Shown: one piece after another, positions 24,971 to 35,316 of the stretch | How positions within the stretch are numbered: position 1 is the first letter of the stretch | Layout: every line of letters begins with the position of its first letter | DNA from: Marchantia polymorpha subsp. ruderalis | Taxonomy: Eukaryota; Streptophyta; Marchantiopsida; Marchantiales; Marchantiaceae | Length of the DNA: 64,000 nt | Reading direction: 5' to 3' | Assembly (NCBI GenBank): GCA_037833965.1 | Contig: AP031356.1 | Coordinates: 704,501 to 768,500 of the forward strand | Made by a program: the position numbers and the translations under genes | The notes under the pieces: model-generated | Told to the model about the DNA's origin: nothing | Databases searched by the model: none | What the model saw: the letters and a program-made list of their open reading frames with translations, nothing else

Positions 24971-26389
24971 GAACAAGGCCACGGCGAAGTACAATGGTAG
25001 AAATTGAATTCAATTTTTGAGCGTGTGAGTCTGCACAACAGCGGAGCGTGAAGCCGAGCGTGCGAGAGGGGGGCCGTTACGCCTCCAAGCCGGCGCAGCC
25101 ATCAAGTGAGTCGATCCCCACTCCAAGTGTCGACGATGAAATCTTGTGAGCCGAAGGCAGGCGACTCATTCTTGAAATTGCATTTTTGAATTCTCGCGAA
25201 AGCTGCGCGCGCACGCAAGTTGGCAGAGGGAAATCAAAGGAGAAGGCGACGCGCAGAGACTTGCAAGGCAGAGAGAGAATTGAGTGCGCGACCGCGGGAA
25301 TTGTGGAGCTCGCAGTGGGATCGCAACCGTGGGCACGAAGCTTGGGCACGAAGCTTGGGCATAGCAGAGGAGAGTTTGCGCAGTGCAATTTCAAGAACGC
25401 GATGTCGAAAGCGACACAGCTGCGGATGATTCCGCTGAAGCTTTTGCAGATTTGGGCTGCGCGCTTTTCAGCACGAGCTGACTGCGGTGAAGCTCAATTT
25501 CCTCCTGTGGCGGTGAAATTACGTGTGCCAGTACATGGTGTGCGAGTGGCAGAAGGAGAGAGACCAACCTACGCGCGGATTTCGACCGCACGTAGAGCGA
25601 TGGGTCATCGCGGATTGGGAGCAAGTGTTGGGGAGATGTGCGGGAGAGGACTGGTATCTCCTCTTCGATAGCGAGAGCATCAAGGTCACGAAGGAGGAGG
25701 AGATTTCCTTTGCGGCCCTTTTCAAGAGCAGCAAGTCCAGCAAGAACGGGTACAAGACCCGAGACTACAAGGATCGCTACCGCAAAAATGTCGCGGTAGC
25801 ACTTCTCCAACTCTTGCAGCCGCACATGATCACCTACATCACTTCTTGGCAGGTGGCATTCGTGGAGCTGGCGTTGATCGGAGCTCCAATTCACTGGGCT
25901 CGTATCCTATGAAAGATAACGCGGCAACATGCGTTTGAGGAGAAGGGGGGATCGATCAATCACCTCTCCCCCTTCTTGATCAATTTCTATCGGTCGATGG
26001 GTTGTCTAACCGCGACCGAGCGAGTTCAGTTTCCATTGCTATCACGCAGCAATCCCAAGCGGTATGTGAAGGACGTCGAGGTTGACACCGACGAGGAGGA
26101 GACTCCTGCATCCATTGGAGCCCAACCGATAGCTGAAGGAGAAACGCTCGAAGCGCGAGTGCTGCGGAAGTGGAGATGGAAGGGAGAAGCAGAGAAGGGC
26201 CAACATCGCGATTTGACTACTCTCAAACGGAAGCGGCCACTGCACGAACTTTGCAATCGGCCAAAGCAGAAAGCACGCAGGCTCGTGTTGCTTGCAAGTA
26301 GCGCGGAGACGGGGCGGGTCGCAGGAGAGAAGGAATCATCATCCTCGGAGGAGGATGGGAACACACGGACTGCAGAGAGGTCAGCAGAC

Positions 26390-26815
26390 CTCTCTACGCC
26401 GAAGGCATGGATGCCTTCGGCGGAAGCAATACGGCCTTCGGTCCAGGAGAGACGACACGCGGCACCGACAAACGTGCCGGCGGCGGATAGATGTTCCGCG
26501 CAAGTACCGTTCGTGGACTCGCCTTCGCCGTAGCGGAGGAAAGTAAAGAAGCCGGCGGAAGATACGCCTTCGGCTCAAGGGCCTTCGGCCCAAGAGATTG
26601 TGAGTAGGGAGCCTTCGGGGCAAGCGCCTTCGGCGGAAGAACCGCCGGAAGACGCGCCTTCGGCTCAAGGGACTTCGGGCGAGCCGCCTTTGGCGAAAGA
26701 CCCATCAGAGGAGCAAGACGACAAGGAGAAGGAGGAGGCACGTGTGCCTTCGGCACAGCCGCCTTTGGCTCAGTCGCCTGCGGCTCAAGCGCCTTCGGCG
26801 CTGCGGCGTTGGTAG
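26390..26815 (+). repeat. GCCTTCGGC motif cluster 2 (low-complexity coding part of copy B)
   Basis: About fourteen motifs or near variants lie here in one reading phase. They encode repeats such as PSAE, PSAQ and PSGQ separated by short acidic or variable linkers. The same motif in copy B's 5' part is outside any convincing sense frame, so coding constraint alone does not explain it. Confidence 0.85.
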
Positions 26816-26958
26816 TGAAGGATCGGGATGGCGGGGCGAATCTGTCGAAGACAGGATCCCTCACCGCCTTAGACATTTTGGCCGGGAGTAGGGAGGCGGC
26901 AGCAGCAGCAGAATCAGACGCTACGTAGTCCAACTCCCGGGAATCGCAAAGAAATTCC

Positions 26959-27630
26959 GTGGCGACCAAAATCCTCGATTCGGAGGATGAAGGAGAAGGA
27001 GAATTGGGTTCGGACGAGGAGGAGGAGCAATGGGTGAAAGGAACGCCGACGGCGGCACTATGCGAGCAGGTGGTACCTCTGCTGAGGTATCTTGATCGCA
27101 AGGTGACGAAGTACGCCGACCCTCGCCAACCTGGGTCCTACGTCAAATTAGTGCGCAGACGGACTCGCATTAAAGTCCGAACCAGCAAGTTGTTGGCACG
27201 CTTGAATGAGGACATCAAGGATCTGCGATTAAAGAACGAGGCTCTGCGTGGCCACATTGCTCTTTCGCGGAAGCTGCAGAAGGTCGTCGACCAGACGCGC
27301 GATGAGAAGTTCGAGGAGGCAAAGAAGGAATTCGCCAAGGAGAAAGCGAAGCTCGCGGATGAGCTGGATTCTGAGCAGACTCAGAATCAAATTTTGTCAG
27401 AGGAGCTCGTGCGGCAGACACGGTTGCTAGAGCAGTGTCAGCTCGCACGCCAGGCGGATGAAGACTTAATCTACAAACTGCAATCGGAGTGCGGCGAATT
27501 GAGAGCGCAACGTGCGAAAGTAGAGTTGCAGTTGATGGTAGTTGAAGATGATCGCAGGCGGGAGTCAGATCGCACGAAGGAAGAGTTGGTGAAGCGAGTC
27601 AACCACTATCTCAGAGGTTACACCCTCTAG
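26959..27630 (+). CDS. Open frame with long coiled coil, part of copy B
   Basis: The frame is open over 223 codons but has no ATG at its left edge, so it is an internal part of the element's protein rather than a complete gene. It begins with an acidic patch (DSEDEGEGELGSDEEEE). A short conserved block follows (about residues 30-60, with YLDRKVTKYADPRQPGSYVK). From about residue 65 to 215 there is a charged heptad-like coiled coil rich in Lys, Glu, Leu and Arg. Copy A has the same block (resembling LEKYAGPSDVESYVELV) and coiled coil at 6,600-7,220, so the arrangement is conserved in the family. Coiled coils are common in gag-like and self-associating proteins, but no specific function can be assigned. 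Confidence 0.5.
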   Translation: MATKILDSEDEGEGELGSDEEEEQWVKGTPTAALCEQVVPLLRYLDRKVTKYADPRQPGSYVKLVRRRTRIKVRTSKLLARLNEDIKDLRLKNEALRGHIALSRKLQKVVDQTRDEKFEEAKKEFAKEKAKLADELDSEQTQNQILSEELVRQTRLLEQCQLARQADEDLIYKLQSECGELRAQRAKVELQLMVVEDDRRRESDRTKEELVKRVNHYLRGYTL

Positions 27631-27984
27631 GAAGTGGCTGCGCAGGAGAAACTCACATTGCGCGAGTTAGAGCTTCGTGCGGCGGGTTTGATGTCGGGTG
27701 ACAGTCGGAGCCGGCGGCGAGTGGCTAAGAAGCTAGATGCGTATTTGTCAAGGTCGCCATGGCAAACCTCGAGGCGGAGGTGAATGCGATGTTGCGGCGG
27801 CTGGGATTGCGCAGTCGAGCTGAAGACTGGTCGGGTAGGGAGTTAGTGCGCGGCAGTCCGTCGCGCAGAAGTCAAAGTAGATGAGCTGCAGCGTAGCGTA
27901 GTGCAGTGTGCTGCAGCGCAACGTAGTATAGTGCAGATGTAGAATTTTAGTTAGGATTTAGAAGGTATAAAGTAGTTCTAGGCG

Positions 27985-28890
27985 TCTTGCCTTGGGATTC
28001 TTCCAGTTTCGGAAGTGCAGATCAGGAACTCATTTTCTCTGCGTGTTTGTGTCCTTAGTTCTGTCACCGCGCAAGAGGAGCTACAGCTTGACGAAGATAC
28101 CGCATTTTGTAGCTGAAGGCCTTCGGCCGAATGTTCAAGAGCTAGCGTACTGGTTAGATACTTGAGCAGTTTGGATCTATACCTGCGGGTGATTGTTGAA
28201 TGCTCAGAGCTAGTAACTCGTTAGACACTTGAACAGTTCGTCCCTACACCTTCGGGTGATTGTTCCTGATTGTACTCCTTTGGGATGTTTCTCCTGAATG
28301 CCAAAGTGAAGTTTTGTTACTTCGAGTAAGCCTTGGTTGTAATTCAGGTTATGCTGCAGAAGGCGCCCTCGGGGCAAACCTTTGTAGTATTTCTTGGAAT
28401 GACTAGTGCCTGAGAATTCAAACTCGTCAATAGACTGTTATGGTGTGCCACTGGATCTTTTCTCAATTGAGTTTCTCAGTTTGGACCTGTATTCTCTGCA
28501 CGTTTTGTGAGTTGAGTGTGTTGTTCACCGCGTGTGAGTGACTTCGGTTTGATGAAGATACTGCATCCGAAGTAGGAAGTCCAACCCGGGTGCCCTACGC
28601 TAGCAGAAACTAGTGGAAGGGTTGTAAAAGCCGGAGTTGGGAGTCACTACCTGCAGATCCGCTCAATGTACTCGTGAGAGAATTTCCCCCTGAAATCTTA
28701 AGTAGAGGTCCTAACCGACCTCTGAGTTGTGTTTCTATAGATTCAGGTGTGTGTTGAGTGAACTACGCTGCATTGTGCGTCCTCCGAGTCACCTTAGAGT
28801 TGAGCACTTGCAGTATTTCTGGGAGTGACAGTCGCCTGAGAATTCAAACTCTTCCATAGTCTGTTAAACGTGACACTTTGTACTCTATGT
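27985..28890 (+). repeat. Duplicated 3'-tail block in copy B, two diverged copies of about 450 bp
   Basis: The region ending CCTGAGAATTCAAACTCGTC (28,409-28,428) with a following GACTGTTA-GTG-CAC is repeated by one ending CCTGAGAATTCAAACTCTTC (about 28,832-28,851). Each copy is preceded by a TCTCTGC, then GTTCTGTCACCGCG or GTTGTTCACCGCG, then GAAGATACNGCAT box. Copy A has only one such block (about 7,620-8,000). Confidence 0.75.
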
Positions 28891-28962
28891 GTTGCCTCTG
28901 TCCTTGTGGGTTCGACCTTTTTACTGCTATACTGCAATTTTAGCCTTTGGTGGGTTATTACA

Positions 28963-29240
28963 TGGACATACAGACTACTTGTTGTGGAAACGACAAGTGA
29001 AGGGCATGTTGAAAGCTATCGGTTCTAGTAAGCTTTTGAAAACGAAGCCGGAAGATGTGCCTGGAGAAGATTGGAACGACATGCAAGAGATGGCGGTGAA
29101 TACAATCATGCTCTATCTACAACCCTTGTGATACGGCAGCTTGAAGAGTATGGGGATTGTTTGTCGTTGTTCGAGGCTCTCCAGCGGAAGTACCATCAAA
29201 AGAAGTTGTCCAATCGACTCTACACATCTTTGAAGCTAAC
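28963..29240 (+). mobile_element. Copia gag fragment
   Basis: The reading resembles the Copia gag core: TDYLLWKRQVKGMLKAIG, then a stretch resembling LSNRLYTSLKLTRF. It starts mid-gag directly at the 3' border of copy B and meets the minus-strand Copia at about 29,240. It is only about half identical at the protein level to the gag of that neighbour, so the two are different subfamilies. Confidence 0.85.
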
Positions 29241-32200
29241 ACGCTTCATGTACACACAAGGGTCATATGCACTTTGTATGAAGCCCTGCGTATGCATGAA
29301 CTCATCAAAACGTTTGTTCCATTGTCGGGGACTTTGCTTAAGTTCATACAAGGATTTAAGCAATCGACAAACCAAACGTTCCTTTACTCTCTTCAAAAAA
29401 TCCTCTGGTTGTCTCATGTAAATCACTTTGTTCAACGCTCCATGTAAAAAGGCTGTAACAACATCCATCTGGTCGAGGAATAAAGCAAATAATGTGACAA
29501 GTGCACACAAGCATATAGTTGAAAACTTAGCAACTGGTGAGAAAACCTCAGTGTAGTCGATGCTCTTCCGCTGTTCAAAGCCCTTGGCCACCAATCTTGC
29601 CTTGAAGATTTTCTCGACTGCATTAGTTGATACATCCTTCATTGTGTAGACCCATTTGCAATCTATAGCTCGTTTTTTATTGGACAACTCCACGAGTTTC
29701 CAAGTTTGGTTGTCATGAAGTGATTTCATCTTCTTTCGCATTGCCGCATCCCAATCAAGCTTCTCCGGGACTGATTGAGATTCAACAGAAGAGTACAGAC
29801 TTCCATCCTCCGTGATCAACGCTTCTCCTAAGTCATCAACAAGTAGTATAACGTTCCTGACAGCATGTTCTCTAGGAAACCAGGTACCATACCTTTCAGG
29901 CGCACGACGAACACGTGTTGGTCTTGCAGTTGAAGACACTAGTTGATCACAGTGTGCTGGTTCAGGTGGTGGCTCACCAGCAATGTGTTGCTCCTCATGG
30001 ACCTCTTCAAGAGCAAAATCTTGCTCTTCTGCCTCGTCCGTCATTTGTGAAGCACCTCCTTGTGCCCCATCATGAGAAATTTCATGATAAATCCCCCCCT
30101 CAATGGTGTTTGGGGAAGATGAATGGCCTTCGTTAGTAGCAGGATTAATAATGTCTCCCTCTTTCGATGAACTGAACTCATTGAAAGAAACATCTCTACT
30201 AACAATAAGTTTACCGCCTACAGGATTACCAAAGCCGGTATCCTTTGACATCACGTTGATAATCAAGAAAAATACACTTGGTAGCCTTGAAATCGAGCTT
30301 AGTCCTCGATTCCCTGTGAACATGTGCATAAGCATCACATCCAAACACTCTAAGATAAGAGTAATAAGCATTCCATTTATGCCACATTTCAAACGGAGTT
30401 TTGTAACTTATTGCACTACAAGGAGACAAGTTTATCAAATAAGCCGCAGTATTGATGGCTTCAGCGCTAAAAAATTGTGGTAAAAAAGCATGGTTCAACA
30501 TACTTTGTGATCTATCCAACAGCGTCCGATTGAGCCTCTCTGACACGCCATTTGTTGTGAAGTATGAACATTGATGAAGTGGCGGGTAACCCCTCGCTTT
30601 CACAGAACGCTCCAAACTCTTGGGACACATACTCCCCACCGTTGTCCGATCGCAAGAACTTCATCTTCTCTGCTGTCTGAGTCTCAACTTAGGCTTTACA
30701 CTTCTTAAAAGTGACAAAGACTTCATACTTGTGTGGAAGAAAGTAGATCGACACATATCTTGAGAAGTCATCAATAAACGTAACATAGTACTCCTTTCCA
30801 GAATGTGAGGCAATAGGAGAACGGCCCCACACATCAAAATGAACATATTCAAGAACTGTCTTGAAACTATGAACGTCAGTTCCAAAAGCACGTCGAGTGT
30901 ACTTTTCAAATACACAGTACTCACAGGATTCAAGCTTGCAAGACCTCAAGCTAGGTAATAAATTCTGTTTGTGTAAGATATTCATACCTTTTTCACTCAT
31001 GTGACCAAGACGAGCATGCCACAATCTAGTCTCATACTCCAATGACGTCGTAGCATTGGCCTCACAAAGAATTGTAGATCCTTCCAAGATGTACAGATTC
31101 TTCCGCTTGTGAGCTTTCATTATCAGGTGGAACCTCTCTCAACTGTGAGAATTCCATCAACAGCTTTTCAATGAAAGCCTCTCATGTCAACCTCCCCGAG
31201 TGAAATCAAATTCTTACGCGTAATGGGAATGTATCTAACATTCGTCAATGTTAGAGTTTTACCATCAAACATCTGAATCCTAATGGATCCAATACCCTCA
31301 ATCTTACAGGAGTGATCATTTCCCATTAAGACTAAACCTTGAGATGCTGCGTAAGTTGTAAAAAATTCTCGGATAAAACACATGTGATAAAAGCAAGCGG
31401 AGTCTAAAATCCATTCATCTCTCCCGATGAGGGAAGAGGTTCACAAGACATAGCCTTCATCATTGTTGATCACAACATTTGCAAAGGTACCAACATATTC
31501 CTCTCTCTTCTCATGTGGCTTATTACGACAATACTTTTTCAAATGGCCCAGTTTGCCACACTTCCAACACTTCATCTCCTTCTTGTTCCCTTCCCTTGAC
31601 TTGGATCGATTTCGCGACTTGCTGACGCTAGTAGATCGCTTCTTTAATCTTCCATGAGTGACATAGAGAGCGCTAGAAGAAGAAGAAGAAGGTGTTGAAG
31701 AAGAAACCAACTTATGTTGGATGTCGTCCGTCAACAAAGCTGTCACTACCTCGTAGTATGTGTTGCTCTATTTGTCTTGATGAAGCAACACACGAGATAG
31801 AGTGTGATATGATGATGGCAAGGAACTTAAAAGTTGCAATGTCTTTTTCTCATCACTTAAATACTCACCCAAATTCAAAAGATCCACCAACAAATCATTG
31901 AAAGCATCAATGTGGTCTTGGATCTTTGTACCTTCCATGATTTTGAAGCTCATCAGCTTTAACGATGTGAAAAGTCGATTTGACAACTCCTTCATGTGAT
32001 ACTTCGCTTGAAGCGCTTGAAACATAGTTGTCACAGTTTCCAAATCATCCACTTGTTTCAACACATTTGGCTTCAAGTAGAGAGTCACAATACTCAGAGT
32101 TTGATCTTGGATCTCATTCCAATCCTTGTCATCAACATTCAGGGGTTTAGGCTTGAGAACCTTCCCCAAGCCCATTGCCTTGAACACATTCTTGACTTGC

Positions 32201-33629
32201 CGTTCCCATAGAAGATAGTCGGTACGGCCATCAAACCGTTCAACTTCAAACCTCGGTCCACCAACCTTAGATAGCGCCATAGGTTTGATCGGCTGAAGAC
32301 GTTCCCAAATGACTTGAACGGGACCTTCAGAGAGAAAGCTTGACTCCTCACTTTTGTCGTCTCAATGCAGGGTTCCAGCACCTTCAGCAACAATTGGAAC
32401 AAGTTCCACTCCTTGCTCCAAGGTACTCATGCCCATAAAGCTCTCACTGTGTTAACCATTCTCAACACTTAGCCCCAAAAAACATCAAAAATTGAAAGTT
32501 CTTAGAATTGAAATCTGAGACCACTCACGCGTAGCCCACAAGCGAACACACTAGATAGTGAAAACGGTTTGTCAAAATCAACTCCAAATAAAAAGTTATT
32601 AACCCCCGAGTTTAGGGGGTAAAAACTTGAATATAGACCTCCCAAGGGAATCTTTCATACCAAAACTTTACTCAAAGTCTATTTCAAAAACCGTCTTTTA
32701 GACTACGTGCTCAACTAGCTTGAGAACCACCCCGTAATATTTGAGCTCAAATGGATATCATTTGCATACCCTAATCTATCAAAAATGCCAAAAAACAGAG
32801 TTGATTTTTGGCAGGATTCCTCACAGCTCTTTGTGCAGCTTTATTGGACGTTTCGTCTTCCAACCCAACTATTTTGGGTACCTTCCGACCCCACTATCTT
32901 GGATCCACTTCCAACAATCTTGGAGCCCAATTAAATTCCTCCAAAACTACTACAATGTGAAATCAGACTAGAAGGAATTGACCTAAATCTTCAATCACTT
33001 GTAACTTCGCGACCTCCCATCGGAATTCAACAAAGTTTAGGTCAAAATGATCGTCTCAAACAATAAATCAATCATATCTGTGAAGATTTGGAAAATTCGA
33101 TAACCAAAAATTCAGATTTTGGAAAAACAAGGCGGTTTCTCTCATAGTATAATGTAAGAGAGCTTTCCACTTCAATTTCCAAAAAATCTCTCTAATCACT
33201 CGATGAAACTTTCTACTTCTTTCATCAAAGTGAAATTGATGCCTCTGAGTACTCTTCTACAGAGAATCAACCAACAATATTTCTCAAATTGCAAGTACAA
33301 TCTCCGACAACGCTTTCGCGTCTCCTTGCTTTCCAAAAATATGGAAATCACAGTCACAACACCGGAATAACGTGGTTTACTTTTCACAAGCTACATCCAG
33401 GGGCAAGAGCAGAACCTCACTAAAGCACAGATGATTACACGGCCTCCATAGCCAAGCGCTACTCGAACCTGTTCACTCTCTTGATGTTATCCTGAACTGT
33501 ACGCAAAGAGAGTCACCTTCTCTCTTTTATACGAAAAGAGATAAGGTGCACATGATACATAACCTAACCACAGTTAACTTTCTAACCATGGTTACCACGA
33601 ACTGGAGTTAATTCAAGATAGAGTTAACC
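29237..33629 (-). mobile_element. Copia retrotransposon, LTR to first part of reverse transcriptase
   Basis: Reading leftward, the parts are an LTR (about 33,629-33,330), a leader, and gag from 32,280 (MALSKVGGPRFEVERFDGRT). A zinc knuckle of the form CWKCGKLGHLKKYC follows near 31,565-31,520, then protease (about 31,380-31,170), and the pre-integrase block WHARLGHMSEKGM (about 31,025). Integrase comes next, with YVTFIDDFSRYVSIYF and NGVSERLNRTLLDRSQ blocks. The first part of reverse transcriptase (resembling KARLVAKGFEQRKSIDYTEVF, then YDPCVYMKR) ends at about 29,237. RNase H and a second LTR are not seen. It is broken but has only a few breaks in the visible part, making it the best-preserved and probably youngest Copia here. 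Confidence 0.9.
33330..33629 (-). repeat. LTR of the minus-strand Copia (limits approximate)
   Basis: On the minus strand it starts near AGGTTAACTCTATC and has a TATA-like CGTATAAAAGAGAG at about 33,524. It then shows GGATGTAGC followed by AAACCACGTTATTCCGGTG, the usual Copia LTR motif. I could not find the primer-binding site or the exact right end. Confidence 0.6.
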
Positions 33630-34443
33630 TAAAATATGATAATATTTGAAAATTTGAGTACATATATATTTTTTTAAAGTAGTTCAATATGTAACCATAC
33701 GCTTTAAAGATAAACAATAATGTTTCATAAAAAAGTATAAGTTTTACTTATATAATATTTTTAATATTTTAATATAATCAATGATACTTTTATGATGATG
33801 ATTCAAATGATATTCAATAAACTAAACCGACTTGAAGTAAAATTATCAAGACATATTACATAAAATGTAGAAAGCAAATTTAAAATTAATCACAATCAAA
33901 GAATACAGATTATTCACAATTCATTTTTTTCCTGACATATGAGTAAATTATTTAATTTCTTATAATATAAAGTAGCAAGTTTATTACAAAATTTCAATAT
34001 CAAACCATTAACTATATACTTAAAGTGTCAATAGTCTAGAAATCAACATCTTGATAGAGTAAACTCATCATATCATAAGTGATATTACATGCCATCAAAT
34101 TAAGTGATAAGAAATGAATGTTTAATATGGACATGAAGTCACAAGAATGCATATGAAAATTGCAAACATTACAACTCACTCTAAAATATTATCTCAATAA
34201 AACAAGTATAAAATGATTATTGATGTTTCAATAATATTATTATTATTTGAAAATTAAAAAAATTTAATCAATATCATATGTATGGGAAATGACATTTAAC
34301 TATATGAGCTAGAAAAATTGAGAAATAAATGTATCTTCTTGGCGTGAAAATTTAGAGAAGTATATGATGTATATTTTGTGTGGTTATCTCAATATATCAA
34401 ATCATAATTTTTATGTTGTTTCAAACAGTAAAAATGGGGAACT
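33630..34443. other. AT-rich spacer, nothing recognised
   Basis: The stretch is strongly AT-rich with no open frame above about 60 codons and no repeat that I could pair. Confidence 0.6.
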
Positions 34444-34506
34444 CATCCATATAAATGGGAATCGTTGTTCCAAGTAATGGAACAACGATTCTCATATATA
34501 TGGATG
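34444..34506. repeat. Near-perfect hairpin, 28-base arms
   Basis: The arms 34,444-34,471 and 34,479-34,506 pair at 26 of 28 positions around the loop AAGTAAT. The inner part is AATCGTTGTTCC with its complement. The right arm ends at the first two bases of the solo LTR. It could be a foldback element or a small-RNA precursor, and the sequence alone does not decide. Confidence 0.85.
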
Positions 34507-34820
34507 TTAGCATTTAACCTAGAATCACAAACACTTAAAGAGGATAATCAATGGATGATGACTCATCATTGATGAGTCAAGATGAGTCGACACATTATTG
34601 TAAAGAGTTTCACCACAAAAGGCTATGTTCACGGGAAAAGTTAGGCGTGAGAGTGTGTATTAACAAGTCACTTGTAATATACAAACCCATAGTGTTAAAT
34701 ATCCCAGGGCTGGCAAACCTTTCACTATTTATAGCTAGAGTGTCGCTGGGCTTTGTAGCTAAGACCTGAGGTTCTCTTGTTAAGGAGCAAACTCAGGTAC
34801 TACAGGAGTTAACCTCAACA
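34505..34820 (-). mobile_element. Solo Copia LTR with target-site duplication
   Basis: On the minus strand it starts TGTTGAGGTTAACTCC and ends ATGCTAACA, matching both ends of the LTR at 641-948. It also shares the CTATTTATAG-type TATA region and the GTCGCTGG box. The flanks ATGGA (34,500-34,504) and ATGGG (34,821-34,825) match at four of five bases, fitting a 5-bp duplication. There is no internal Copia sequence beside it. Confidence 0.9.
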
Positions 34821-34859
34821 ATGGGACATATAAACTTTGACCAGTTTCATATCTAAAAA

Positions 34860-34930
34860 ATAAGAGGAATCTGAAAGGAGGCTAATCAGCAGACGATCAT
34901 AAGGACCAAATCCTCGTATCGTACCTGGAT
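34860..34930 (+). repeat. Dispersed repeat block, copy 2
   Basis: This block shares order and spacing of short boxes with 21,500-21,585 (see that entry). It lies just outside the solo LTR, between it and the small Mutator-type element. Confidence 0.5.
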
Positions 34931-35005
34931 CTGTCTGCAATCCGGTGTATCAATGTAAATCAATTCCTGCACAGCATGATTTACACATGCTGGTAACAAT
35001 TTGTA

Positions 35006-35211
35006 AATTAATGCGGGAGCGTCTAGTTATCCCTCGGTTACTAATTAGCTCTCACTCTACTCCAGGCTCTTTTCTGATGGGTACATGCAGGGTTCTTGGG
35101 ATGAATAAAGCCTACTTAAAACAAGGTGTTCGATTAATCAGAGGAGAGTTTATACAAGGGTGAGGGCTGATTAACCCTAAGTGAGGGATAACTAGCACTC
35201 CCGATTAATGC
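35006..35211. mobile_element. Small Mutator-type inverted-repeat element (188 bp) with 9-bp target duplication
   Basis: The element proper is 35,015-35,202. Its ends read GGGAGCGTCTAGTTATCCCT and, reversed, GGGAGTGCTAGTTATCCCTC, and the similarity continues through a TTAAT-AG box. Flanking 9-mers AATTAATGC (35,006-35,014) and GATTAATGC (35,203-35,211) match at eight of nine bases, the duplication length typical of Mutator-like elements. The terminal motif CTAGTTATCC also ends the larger element at 52,133-53,244, so the two belong to one family. Confidence 0.85.
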
Positions 35212-35302
35212 AGCCACTTTAAACTTTACTACAGAGAAGAAATTTGTCCGTATAAGATATTTTGCGAGAGCTGGACCAAGACGGTAAGAGATCCAATTCA
35301 AC

Positions 35303-35316
35303 GGGGGGGGGGGGGG
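35303..35316 (+). repeat. Run of 14 G
   Basis: An uninterrupted G14 tract lies here. Its exact length may vary with sequencing. Confidence 0.95.

Larger units (their letters stand above)
24180..28962 (+). mobile_element. Coiled-coil repeat family, copy B (unclassified, broken)
   Basis: GC content rises sharply at the left border. The order is a non-coding region rich in GCCTTCGGC (24,230-24,970) and then a conserved domain (about 25,523-26,060, with blocks resembling LGRCAGEDWYLLFDSESIKV, GAPIHWARIL and SPFLINFYRSMGCL). A Pro-Ser-Ala-Glu/Gln and acidic low-complexity region follows (26,080-26,815). A coiled coil is at 26,959-27,630, and a long non-coding tail (27,640-28,962) contains a duplicated block. 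The domain pattern (hydrophobic core, then GAPIHW, then a short C-terminal helix) vaguely recalls the 'putative plant transposon protein' family. No LTRs, terminal inverted repeats or polymerase are visible. It is broken in a few places, less so than copy A. The 3' border is well supported by the matching border at base 43. Confidence 0.65.

Noticed and set aside
24482-24994. Minus-strand frame with PPKAL and SAEG repeats
   Set aside because: It is the reverse reading of the GCCTTCGGC cluster. The motif gives open frames on both strands because it lacks stops.
26394-27101. Minus-strand frame of 235 codons in copy B
   Set aside because: It is antisense to the Pro-Ser-Ala repeat and coiled-coil frames, which are conserved with copy A on the plus strand.
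28963-33629. Self-integration of one Copia as the cause of the head-to-head arrangement
   Set aside because: The two gag sequences are only about half identical at the protein level, so they come from different subfamilies.
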